A DNA stretch of 64,000 bases from Daucus carota subsp. sativus (lineage: Eukaryota; Streptophyta; Magnoliopsida; Apiales; Apiaceae), in assembly GCF_001625215.2 (NCBI RefSeq), contig NC_030387.2:25308517-25372516 (forward strand), in the 5' to 3' direction. A program made the translations under genes and the position numbers. Below the pieces are notes generated by a model. That model made no database searches and was not told where the DNA came from. It saw only the letters and a program-made list of their open reading frames with translations. This document shows, piece after piece, positions 1 through 10,589 of the stretch (positions within the stretch are counted from its first letter, which is position 1; each line of letters starts with the position of its first letter).

Positions 1-169
1 TTTCTTCATAATGTGTTTAACTTTTAATTTTATGCGGTTCGTGTTGACGTGTTTTATTTGTTAGGGAGTATCTGGATTATTTCATGATTGTTTTAAGCTA
101 CAGGATGAATTTATCTATATGAAATTTTGACTGAAGAGCAGTAGCACAAGCCGACCACCTCCAAGCAGC

Positions 170-1108
170 ATGATGAAGCTTTTTGATTCTCATTGTCACC
201 TCCAGGACCAAAGAATCTCCAATGTTGTCCCTAAACTAATTACAACGGCTCTTGATAATGGTATAGTTTATTTCGCTGTAAATGGAACCTCTGAGAAGGA
301 TTGGCCTAAGGTAAAGGAGATGAGTGACAGCTATCCTTGTATACTCCCCTCTTTCGGGATTCATCCCCTTTGGGTCACTAAGAGGACTCCCAGCTGGTTT
401 AGTACATTGAAGAATTATTTTAAGGCTAATCCCTGTGCAGCAGTGGGTGAGATTGGACTGGACAAAGGTACACGTGGAAAGAAGGTTGACTTTGCTGACC
501 AAATTGAGGTATTCCAGCAGCAGCTTCAACTAGCTAAAGATTTGAAAAGACCGGTGTCTGTTCATTGTGTGCGTGCCTTTGGAGATCTTCTTCCAGTAAT
601 GAAATCTTTGGGGCCATTCCCTGCTGGTGTGATACTCCATTCTTACCTAGGTTCTGCAGAGATGGTTCCTGAATTTGCTAAGCTTGGTGCTTACTTCTCC
701 TTTTCAGGGTACCTTATGTCCTTGAAAGAAAGCAAAGCAAAGAAAATGCTAAAATCTGTACCTGCTGATCGAATTTTATTGGAGACTGATGCACCAGATG
801 GGCTACCAAAATCTGATAATTTGGAGTCGCTGTTTTATATTGAAAAAGATTCTTCTCATCCTGAGGATCATAATGCTCAGGTTCAAAATGCAGCTCCAGT
901 TGAGGGCAGTTCCTCCGACAGTACATGCTGTGATGCAAAGAACTCCTCTGCAGTACCGAATGAAACTCTGAATCATCCGGCCAACATTAAAACTGTACTT
1001 GCTTATGTGGCATCGCTGCTTGATGTCAATCAAGAAGAACTTGCAGACATAACTTATGAAAATGCATCACGGTTGTTTTCCTATGAAGGTTCTAAGTTAA
1101 TATTATAA
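170..1108 (+). CDS. TatD-type metal-dependent hydrolase (putative deoxyribonuclease)
   Basis: An intronless frame of 312 codons ending in TAA. It carries the TatD signature on a TIM-barrel scaffold: the HxH metal pair (H8, H10, in DSHCHLQD), the bridging glutamate E94 in GEIGLD, H132 in VHCVRAFGD, H157 in ILHSYLGS and the aspartate D207 in LLETDAPDG. All expected metal ligands are therefore present. Family members are metal-dependent 3'-5' exonucleases or endonucleases linked to DNA repair and DNA degradation during cell death. About 60 residues (roughly 212-272) between the last barrel motif and the C-terminal helix are low-complexity and rich in S, D and N, absent from bacterial TatD. Two ATG codons occur in tandem and I took the first. 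A GTTAGT donor-like site follows the stop at once, so a 3' UTR intron is possible. The family call is firm; the substrate is inferred. Confidence 0.9.
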   Translation: MMKLFDSHCHLQDQRISNVVPKLITTALDNGIVYFAVNGTSEKDWPKVKEMSDSYPCILPSFGIHPLWVTKRTPSWFSTLKNYFKANPCAAVGEIGLDKGTRGKKVDFADQIEVFQQQLQLAKDLKRPVSVHCVRAFGDLLPVMKSLGPFPAGVILHSYLGSAEMVPEFAKLGAYFSFSGYLMSLKESKAKKMLKSVPADRILLETDAPDGLPKSDNLESLFYIEKDSSHPEDHNAQVQNAAPVEGSSSDSTCCDAKNSSAVPNETLNHPANIKTVLAYVASLLDVNQEELADITYENASRLFSYEGSKLIL

Positions 1109-1755
1109 GGTTAGTTATGTGCTTCTACTTTATCACATGAGCATTTTTTCTGTTTCTAATTGGTGAAACGTTTTTACTTGTACATTATCTTTATCTGTAT
1201 GTATTGGGTTGTATAATTTTCTCTTAAATTGTCAAAATTTAGAATAAGACATCTCCCGTTTTGATGTATGTCAGTTTGGGCCTGATTCTGGTAGGAGCCA
1301 ACATGTACAGCCGAGACATATTTGCACAGAGTGCTCAATACTGTATTCAAAGGACAACAGTACATGTACTCTGTAATAGTTTCTGCGTCCCTGCATAGTT
1401 ATATTCCCTATTTGAGCAAGAGAGCAAGTTCAATTGTAGATGCTAAATATGTATTGCTATTGCTATAATATAGCACCACAAAGTACATTTTGGTGCTAAA
1501 TTAGAACTTGTACTCCAACGCGATTTTCATAATTAGTTTTAAATTTACCCAACTCTTTTAACTTCTACGTATGTTTTTGGTTTTGGTGATGTGTAATTCA
1601 ATAATTGTGCAAGTCATCTACTCCAGTTATAGTTATTTATGATGTGTCAAGGGTGGATGGATCCATCCTTGGTTTCAAATATAGAACCAAGGATGCATAT
1701 ATGCATCTTTGCATCCAAATGTAGAACCCTTTGGAGTTGAGGGTGCTATAATATA
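1109..1755. other. 3' flank of the TatD gene, no gene seen
   Basis: AT-rich sequence that probably includes the 3' UTR of the hydrolase gene. I see no coding frame, RNA gene or transposon end before the MITE that begins at 1756. Confidence 0.5.
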
Positions 1756-2006
1756 CTCCCTCTGTCCCATTTAATTGTATACGTTTCTTTTCAACTGCTC
1801 GACACGCATTTCAATGCTCTTATAAAATATAGTTCCGTAACTTATTTTTGAGATTTTCCTTTTCTGAATAAAAATATAACATCCAAACTTTAATTCAGAA
1901 AAAGAAAATTTCAAAAATAAATTACACAACTACACTCTACAAAAGCATTAAAGTCCGTGCCGCGTCCCCGTCCCCCAATGTATACAACTCAGGGGGACGG
2001 AGGGAG
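1756..2006. mobile_element. Stowaway-type MITE
   Basis: Inverted terminal repeats start CTCCCTCTGTCCC on the left and CTCCCTCCGTCCC on the right strand, both continuing to a TTGTATAC motif. A TA dinucleotide lies at each end (1754-1755 and 2007-2008), as expected for Tc1/mariner-derived Stowaway elements. Length 251 bp, no coding capacity. Confidence 0.85.
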
Positions 2007-2606
2007 TAGCAATAGCACCACTTATAGCATTGAAATGGGCTTGCTCTTATGCAGAAAATTTTAAGTATCCTAAATATCTCCTACACCAGAGCATAGTTCA
2101 TCAATTTACTTTCAGAGACTATAGTAAGTTCCAGTGTGCCTCATTCCTTAATACTTCAAAATTATAAGGTTTGGGTTTGGGTTATGCATTTCGCATTTAT
2201 ATATTATTTGGCAGTAGCTTTTAATTAATTTTGGAATGTGGGATCCTCAAAAAATGAGTTTTCGATGATGTCAACTCTTCCTCTTCCTCGGGGCTGTCTT
2301 TTTGAGTTTTGGAATTGGAGATTTCTACAGAATTTCATGTCTCATTTGTATGAATTCTAATTCGCACTCCTTATATCTTAGGAATGTACTTCTGCAATTA
2401 CTTTTAATCACGGTAAAATATTTTTTAGAATTTACTTCATATAGCCAGATGTCTTTCACTTTCAGATACGATCTGTGTTTTTTCTTATTAATGTTGCAAC
2501 TGTTGCATCTCTCTAATTAGGGTAGACAGAATCTGCTCGCCTTGTCTTTGTTTTATGCTTTCAAAATATTTGATAAATTTAAAGTCTTTGCTTTCCCAGT
2601 TTGTTA
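2007..2606. other. AT-rich intergenic DNA, nothing recognised
   Basis: Short open frames here have no recognisable similarity and no splice context. I see no feature. Confidence 0.4.
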
Positions 2607-2855
2607 CTCCCTCTGTCCCCTTCCCTTTTACATGTTCATTTCTAAAAGTCAAGTTGACCGATCATTGATCAAATATTAAAAAATATTCATTTATTATATA
2701 TAAAAATCAAAAGTTACATTTTAAAATAGACTAGATGTACGTTTCAATCATATATATTTTTAATTATAAGATATATATAAATTTTAGTCAAACTATAATC
2801 AATTTGACCATTCAAAAGTCAAAAAGGACATGTATTTAGGGACGGAGGGAGGGAG
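2607..2855. mobile_element. Stowaway-type MITE
   Basis: Left end CTCCCTCTGTCCCC and right end GGGACGGAGGGAGGGAG, each bordered by TA. The inner parts of the arms pair through an ACATG motif. About 249 bp, noncoding. It differs inside from the copy at 1756-2006, so it belongs to another subfamily. Confidence 0.8.
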
Positions 2856-4015
2856 TAGTATGTAGTAGCATTTAAAAATTTATTGACAAAAATGACATGC
2901 GGAAAAGAATCATAATATTACTTCTTTTTTGTCAGGGAATCATAATATTACATTAAATGACATAAAAATAGAGAAATGAAGAAGTAAGAATAAAGAGCCA
3001 TGGTTCAAATAGAACTCCAGGAGACTTTTAGAGGCTCTTTATAAACTAAAGAGCCTCTTCTCTTCCCTCTATTTTAAGAGCCTCCACATGAGTCTCAACT
3101 TGTTTTTATTAATAGAAAAATGTGTTCCCTCCAATTCATCCACTATTTTTCCCTCTCTTTTAATTCAAACATGAATAAAATATAAAATAGAGAATGAGTG
3201 TAAGAGCATTGCCGGAGTTGAGACTTTTAATTATGTAGTAACTTGCTAGGAGCCACATTGTTTATAATGTATTTAGGAGACTCTTGGAGATGCTCTTGTA
3301 CTAGTATCTAATATGGTATTTTACTCTCAGTTACATTTTGTACTTATCCTTTACCTCCACAACATTACACACCAGAAAAAATCTGTCTGGAATGAGCAAT
3401 GTGATCGAGTAAATTAATGTGTAAGCCTGGTTCAGGTCGGTGTTGATAATAAGATGGATTAATAATAAAGTATATCTCCTGACCAAATAAATAAATAATA
3501 AAGTATATGAGCAATTGAGCACAGTTTTACACTCTCATACACACTATACGCGGAATAATCTAGTAGATGCCTTTAATCTTCATCAATTGTTTAAATTTGG
3601 ACCAACTTGAGTAGAAGCAATATGGTTTTTACTACTTGGTCAAGCATAAAGAGTTTTAAAAACAATGAAATGATCATTTGTGATTGATATATAATGTGTG
3701 ACACTTTCTTTTCCCTTAGCACTTCCTCACTGTAACTGTGATGCATATATATATGAATTTTGCTGAGGTGTATTACTTTGTAATCTGTTATATGATTTGT
3801 TGAGCAGGTCAAGATTAAGCTAGGCAGTGGACAATTCCTAACAAAAGCTGCTGATGGAAACCATAAGTGGATGTTGGGTGTTATGTGCCAGATTTTGCAG
3901 TGCTTCTTACACAGACTAGGAATGGGAGTCTGAAAATCAGTGATCGTACTTCGTATATCGATAGAAAAGTAGCGGCGAAATATAAGTTGTATTTTCATAA
4001 TTAGAAGAACGGTAA
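2856..4015. other. Intergenic DNA with a small MITE remnant
   Basis: Mostly AT-rich. At 3204-3295 a short element starts GAGCATTGCC and ends in the inverse of GAGCATCTCC, typical of the very common plant MITEs with GAGCATCTCC ends. A stretch at 3808-3930 follows a good acceptor (GAGCAG) and stays open for about 40 codons, but I recognise no protein in it and no donor or partner exon. Confidence 0.4.
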
Positions 4016-5319
4016 AGAGAACTTTTGGTGAGCGTTTGTTTCTTACTAATATGGTTTTGATACTCTCAAGGTTTTGATGATGACACTAACAGCAAGCTAA
4101 TAACATGAAACTGATATGTGTAAGCATGCTATCAAAGGTTGTTTATGCGGACTAACAGTATTTCAGGATGTTAGCATGATTATAGCTGTCAGCAAGCTTA
4201 CAGGAATATTTACAAGCTATCAGCAGGCTTACAGCGTGAACAGAGAAACAATCAGATAAAGATCAAAGTCTGTTTTTCAAGGAGATTTAATAGGAAACGA
4301 CTTTGTAAGGATTCTAATATTTATATATATCTGATATAAATATTAGAGCTCAGTTTTATAAAGAGTTTCATTCAAAAACGTTTTCCTAACAAATAGGAGA
4401 TTTTATTTCAAATCGATCTTATCTTTAACAAACTCCTATTTTGTTTCAAACGGGTTTTAATTTAAATATCTTTACTGAGATGATTTCAAACGTGACTTAT
4501 CCTTTACTCAGTAATCTTACTTCATTCAAACGTTCATCATTCAATTCAAATTTAAACGTGAGGTTGTTACCAAGATCGTTGGGAAATTTGTTGGAGTATG
4601 ACCGTTGGTATGATGTATATAAACTTGAGTGTGGTTTCGGTTTTGAGAACAAGGAAAACACACCAAGCTTTCTGAAATACAACTCTTTACATTGCTAAAT
4701 CTTTTATTGAGCTCTAGTACTTATATTTATATATATCGATATTGAGAGTTCATAGTTTCGGTTGTATTACACTTATTCATTGTATTGTTCAAGGTGTAAT
4801 GTTTTGTTGCTGTGTATCGAGCTTGTGAAACAAGGGAACAAGGGGACTAGTTAGCTTGGAGAATATACTTGGGAAGTATAGGTCTTGGTAGGCTTTTGGT
4901 TCGTGGTTCAGGGGTTTCAGCAGGCTGATAACAGGAACAAGGGAGAAAGGGAGTTATATTATTGAATCTTGTAATCGTTGATATTATTGATTAATAATAT
5001 AATCTCTTACCAGTTGGTAGGGGACCAGGACGTAGACCATTAGGGTTAGGGGTCGAACCTGGCTAAAATTCTTGGTGTTGCTAGCATACTGCTTTACATT
5101 ATCTGCATTGCATTTATCTTATTAGCAGGCTAACAGTTTACTCTGAAAATTAACAGCAGGCTGTCTTTGACAGATTAATTATTCGGTAACTTATAAAAAT
5201 CGGGTATATTAGCCATAACACCTATTCACCCCCCCTCTAGGTGTTATGGCTAATATACCCGATTTTTATAAGTTACCGAATAATTAATCTGTCAAAGACA
5301 GCCTGCTGTTAATTTTCAG
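4016..5319 (+). mobile_element. Copia-like LTR or leader fragment
   Basis: No coding domain is present. Several phrases recall the LTR and leader of Sirevirus-type Copia retrotransposons: GGTTTTGATGATGACAC near 4070, a GGACGTAGACC run followed by GTCGAACCTGG near 5028-5062, and ACCTATTCACCCCCCCTC just before the end. The 4180-4245 region repeats CAGCAAGCTTACAG-like units. I could not fix the LTR borders or find a target duplication, a primer binding site or a polypurine tract. It ends in the perfect inverted repeat listed separately. This class call rests on remembered consensus phrases. Confidence 0.45.
5143..5319. repeat. Perfect 81-bp inverted repeat with 15-base spacer
   Basis: Bases 5143-5223 are the exact reverse complement of 5239-5319, with a spacer at 5224-5238 (ATTCACCCCCCCTCT). 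I compared both arms base by base and found no mismatch. The arms contain the segment CTGTCTTTGACAG and end in CTGAAAAT / ATTTTCAG. The left arm continues the Copia-like sequence, and the right arm is its inverted copy. Confidence 0.95.
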
Positions 5320-6926
5320 GTTTCTGTTCATGTATCAAGATAGATTTTGAATTGGTTGTAACATAGTCAACGTGTTGTGTTATATTCCCTAAACCTTTTC
5401 TACAATTCTGTTACTGGGGAACTAAATTGATAATAGAAATTCAGAAACTGGGAATATAGAACTCAGAGCTGATCTTAACCCTTTTATCTCAGTGTTGGAT
5501 TTGTACCCTTGACAGGGGCGGATGCAAAGGGTGGCTCAGGGGCTTGAGCACCTCGCGCCCAAAAAAAAGAAGGTAATAAAATTAAAATTATATATATAAG
5601 CGCCTCCCTAATAAAATTAAGCACCCCTTTAAGAATTTAACTATTTAAGCATTCAACACATTTTAAAAAAAAAAATCAGTGTATGTGATAGTCCATTTGA
5701 ATTTGTATAAGAAAGCCCAAAACTCATGCTCCTCTGCTACCGAGTGCCGATTGCAGCCTCCAAGTCAGGCTGCCTGTATAACTTAAGTATGACCTGCTGC
5801 AGTGTTAGTGTGATGGCCTAGATTACTCCTCTTCTTCTCTTATTAGTAAAGAAGCTTCATATTTGATTTCCATTGTTAGTAAGCAGGGAAGCTTACAAGA
5901 AAATTAGGGAAATTGAATATGAAGTTTCCTCACAAAGAAGAGAAAAAGAGGATTAATCTATGTCATCACATTAGCACTGCAGCAGGTTATACTCCTAGTT
6001 ACTTCTCCACTTAACTCCGCTATCAAACTAGGGATACTTGAACTAAGCCGAATTTGTGGAGCAAGGACTGCTAACCCGACTCTGTTAATCTGTTCCTAAG
6101 CCGATCTGTGGACTGAGTTGCTAACTGCACTCTCTCTCATCTTCAAAGAGGAATTCCCAATCTAATATCCACATAAATACCTATTCTACTTTCATGCAAT
6201 AATCTAATAGCATATGGGGATTTTACCAGCTATTCCCTCTAACGCAGGGAAGTAATCCAATCCCCTCTAATAGCATATGGCCTATGGGACATGCAATGAT
6301 ACCTTCTAATCTTCAATTCCATTTCAATTTTTCTTTTTCTTGCTCCCCCATTTTTTTTCTGTTTACATCAACTGTTTTTAATTAATACTAAAAGATTTGT
6401 TATTTCTAATTTGCCCGAAGTTGCATCTTTTTGCTTTTGTTTAATTGTTCCCATGCAATATCAAACATTGCGTTCTGTTATGTATTTTTATTTTCTGAAA
6501 CACAAGCTTTTTCAAGATGACTCAGCAAAATGGAATGCTAAATCTGACCCAAGAAGTCAAACTGTTCAACCCAGGATACAAAGAACAGGCGCACGACGAA
6601 CAATCGCTAAATTTGCACAGTTCACTAAACTATGGTAATGTCTGAGTACCATTGCCAAAAATAGGAGTATCAACTAAGAAAAATATTCTGACAGCAGAAT
6701 GATAGACATAGTAACATGATCCAGCTAGTATTGTCTGGACACATTGGTGACAGTAAAAAGGGCACATAATGAGTACAAATTGTGCTGTTTCTACCTCTGA
6801 ATATATATTGCATTTGTTGAAAAAGTTAGCCAGCAGCAAATGAAATAGCAGGACCTCTTGGCACTGCAACTGCTAAAATCAGAAGCCCTCTGGTGCCTTA
6901 AAGAAAGCCTCTTGTGGGAAGTTCAA
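5320..6926. other. Intergenic DNA without a gene
   Basis: Apart from the foldback at 5783-5996, I see AT-rich DNA and a possible transposon edge near 5513 (CAGGGGCGGATGCA, a phrase common at ends of plant hAT-like repeats). Open frames around 6411-6869 have no recognisable similarity. The last few hundred bases should contain the 3' UTR of the neighbouring minus-strand membrane-protein gene. Confidence 0.4.
5783..5996. repeat. Imperfect foldback repeat
   Basis: Bases 5783-5871 pair with 5908-5996 in inverted orientation over about 89 positions, by eye roughly 80 percent matched, around a 36-base loop. The best paired block is ACCTGCTGCAGTG facing CACTGCAGCAGGT. It could be a MITE or a young hairpin locus; nothing decides which. 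Confidence 0.7.
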
Positions 6927-7330
6927 TCATTCATTTCTCCGTTTAAATTTTGCTTGAACATCACCCATATAGGGAGCAACATGGTATGCATATTGCTGAA
7001 AAACAGAAAACACAATCATCTCAATACAAACCAAGATATTCTGAAGGCTTTCATCAATATGCTCCACCTCCAGCCAGAAATGATGAGATTTAATCACGCC
7101 CATTGAAACAAGGGTTTTAAGCACTACTCCCTGCATTGGCATAAGAATTGATTCATTCACATGTCTAGTCAGGAAGAAAATTCAGAAATACATTTAACAG
7201 ACTAGAAAGGAAAAACATGATATTAGAACTCAAGAAGTACAGAGAAAATAGACGTAATGGCTCTTGGGCACATCCAAACAACATCAAGCAACTGCATCCA
7301 GATGAACTTTCAAATTCTACAGCCCCCCCC

Positions 7331-7382
<52 letters not shown>

Positions 7383-10300
7383 TTCACACAGATGTCCTCC
7401 GAGCCCCCAGATTGAAGGGTAGCAACATATTCAAATTTGAACTATAAGCTGAAGTCCAATGCTTCCAATAGGATAATTGTACTTTGGTCACGAAGCTGAC
7501 CGCGAACTAAGACTGTTGTCATTGTGCTTAGTTTATGGTCAGTCAACTATCGTAACCTAGTGCAAAGACATGACAACACTTCAGCAATTTTCTGTTAATA
7601 CATCAACACATGACCTCATGTAGCCATTAAATAAAACTGATTAGGAAAGAATGGTCCCATATTCTTTTCCAATCAGATCTGGCAACAAAACCAATAAGCC
7701 TCTAGTATGTGCATGTCAGTCTAGGCGTGGAGGCAAGTAAGGGCGAGCAGACGCCTCTGCTCACCCTGAAATCTGAGAATTCATGTATTCAATTTTCACT
7801 CTGATAACAGCCTCGGCCAAAACCTTAGTATATTGTAAAAGCTCAAAACCGGACATGTAAGAGATGCAAGTATATATCCTCATCTGTATACTGTACTCCT
7901 GTCTAAATGTCTATGCTAGGTTCTAATGTTTAGTAGCTGTTAAGACAGCATGAATTATATTTCTATAAGTTTTATATGTGCTCATTATTATCGGTTACGA
8001 CTTAATTTTTTAATAAAGTATACTCAGTATAGGAAAAAAAACTGATTATAAGAATTAATAATTAATCCAGACAAAAGTTTAAATGATCACTTTTTAGCCC
8101 TCCCTGGATATAAAATATTCTATCAAATTTTTGTAAAAAATAGAGGAAGAAATTTTTAAGCCCTCCCTTGGATCTTAATCCTGACTCAGACCCTGCATGT
8201 TACATATTCTCTTTTAACGAAAATGGAACAAATACATTGCACTGTTAAATTTTAATAGAAGAAAACACAGAAAAAACTAGTAATCCTTAGATTTTCATGC
8301 TAGAACAGGAATTTGATTACATCAAATGTGGTCAATCAACAGGGTACCAAGCTTTTAAGGCATCACATAGTTAACATGTTAAAAATTAGAGGTGAATAGG
8401 CTAACTCAGACTCAATTTGCAGCATGGTCAATTAAGTCAAAAGGCTTACAAATAACAATAAAATTCTTATTGTTTATTTAATGGCTATGAAAGTTCATCT
8501 ATTTTTAGTAATCCAAATAGAAACTATTAACAAAAAGATTATGTGATTATAAGCATTTTGAGTTGAGTGACCCAGTTGCGAGTTGGGTTTAAATTGGTGA
8601 TGAAATAGCCTATTCATCCTATAAAAATAGATGAATATTGAAATATATTTAGGTCCAGATAGTGGAATATGGAAAAACTTGCAAATACGTGAGAGGACGC
8701 AAAAGATATGTGAAGGAAAATTAAGAGTATTAATTTCATTGAGGGAACGGAAACTATATTTGAAAGAGAGACAAAACTTCATCTTGAGTATGCTACAGCT
8801 AAACCCAATATAATTTTACTTCACCAATTCAGTCACTATTTTCACACAAAGCTCTCAATCAATCATGACAGTTTTGTGTGTTATCTTTAGTATAAATAGA
8901 CATCTAAATTCATAACATACATGAGACTAGATCATTAACACCAGCATGTTTGTGAAGCCTCAATAAGCCTACATTTTACTCATTGGTCACACATTTAGAC
9001 ACTAACTTCTAAAAGGTCTCCCTAGTTTCCTATAAGATGTGGTATCAGGTACCTTCAACAATGTATTCAATTAAAAGAAGTGCTATGACAAAGAAGAGGA
9101 GTCCAAACAAGAGAATCCAACTTTTAACAAATAGTCATATATTACCTGCCAGAAGCAAAAGAAAACAGTTCCTTTAAGGCAGACGAACTTTGCCAGTGGC
9201 TTATGCGGTTCCAGTTCCTTTGCAAATACATGGTAAAATTTCACCAAGGAGTACAGAGCTAATGATATTGACATGCTAATAATGATGGTGAATAGCCAAC
9301 TTGCCCAGCTGGGATAAATATCTAATATTCGTAATGTTATCATCAAAACCGAGCATATTGGGCGAGTAATGACGAATTGCCATGCCCAGTATTTCAGAAG
9401 CCTCAAAGTACGCTGGTCCAGTAGAGTAGTGCGTGGCTACAGTTAAAAAATTAAGTTATTAACAAGATGTATTCATACAATTTACAAGATTAACGAGTCA
9501 CAATCATAGACTTTTTACATTGAAATGCTATTCCAATTAACTGTTACCCCAACCAAATAAAATTTAGAAGGTAGAAACAGAACCTAGTTTTAAGGGAGGT
9601 CCTTATTGTGTACTAGTAGCCGCTTACTAGAGATTTAGCCTAACATGAGAATTAGTGGTTATCTGAAGTTCAGAAAGTATAGCTACAGTTGCAGAATTAT
9701 GGTAAGTTGATAAATATAAGATCCAACAACGAACTTTAACCCAGAAAACTAAAACAAGTAAAAGGGAGATGGTGGATTTGAATTACTCAACTCAAATACT
9801 CTATAAAGAAATTAATTCTGGATTCATGTAAACACCCCTTTTTACCCTTCCCTAACCAGTATATTTTCAGATCTGCAACCTGCCCTAGCCACCACGCACA
9901 TTCATACAGGTGCAGTAAACAGAAAGAGTGAAAAAGAAAAGAAAATGTTTCATGTGTGTGCGTGTGTATCAGTGTATTTCACTTGATCATTCCACAAATG
10001 TCTTGTTACATTCAATATATAATATCTTGGCATTTCCATCTAACATGCTGAAATCTTTAGGCCAAGTACACGAAAAATAACTTAATGGAGAAATTGTTCA
10101 CCTGAAAAAGTGTCATTGGAAATGAATGCCGAATTTCTCTTCCTTTCATTTCATCAGGTACCATGTCGCTGTCGAAGGATATGTGCAAGTAACTATATAT
10201 TAAGGCCAAAAACTTCGCAATCACCTGCAATTTGGAAAAAAAAAAATCCAAGGACACATGGCAAGCATTAAAATAAGGTATAACTAACGTAAAGAACAAG

Positions 10301-10589
10301 TACTAGCAACAGTAATGGTACTTACAACAGCCTCATAACATTCCTTAATGGGGTCTAAAAGCATGACATATGGTTTGCTTCCTTTAAGATCCAACATACC
10401 AATAAAAGATTTAATAGCATAAATAGGAGCCAAGAGGATAATAAAGAGTATCGCTCTTTGTTCCTTTGGATTCTTCCAGTAAAATAGATGTTGTGATAGA
10501 AGCTGGACTGTAAAGTGCATTGACATGAATGCACAACCGGCACACCCCAGAACAGTAATCTCTCCACGGTTCATTTTACTTATGTCCAT
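6927..10589 (-). CDS. TMEM184/LAZ1-type multi-pass membrane protein
   Basis: Four coding exons in reading order: 10589-10326, 10224-10102, 9436-9146 and 7130-6927, all with GT-AG borders and phase 0, giving 293 aa. The family (DUF300, related to organic solute transporter alpha) is recognised from MHFTVQLLSQHLFYWKNP, KECYEAVVIAKFLALIYSYL across the first junction, KYWAWQFVITRP, GVIKSHHFWLEVEHI and QQYAYHVAPY. Hydrophobic segments suited to about seven membrane passes are visible. The length fits the short plant members (about 295 aa) rather than longer LAZ1 proteins. LAZ1 itself is known for a role in cell death and vacuolar/brassinosteroid trafficking in Arabidopsis; a matching role here is only inferred. 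The last intron (7131-9145) is long and holds a poly-C/CA tract. The first methionine is followed by a second at codon 6; I kept the first. Confidence 0.9.
7323..7371. repeat. Poly-C run joined to a CA microsatellite
   Basis: A run of 25 C residues (7323-7347) passes directly into about twelve CA repeats. It lies in the last intron of the TMEM184-like gene, so the transcript carries a run of G. Confidence 0.95.

Noticed and set aside
3591..3998. 135-codon minus-strand open frame
   Set aside because: No similarity recognised, no conserved motif, AT-rich; the overlapping plus-strand exon-like segment is equally unsupported.
5143..5319. Calling the perfect palindrome a microRNA gene
   Set aside because: MicroRNA precursors carry mismatches and bulges; a flawless 81-bp stem would yield siRNA, and it lies in retroelement-like DNA.
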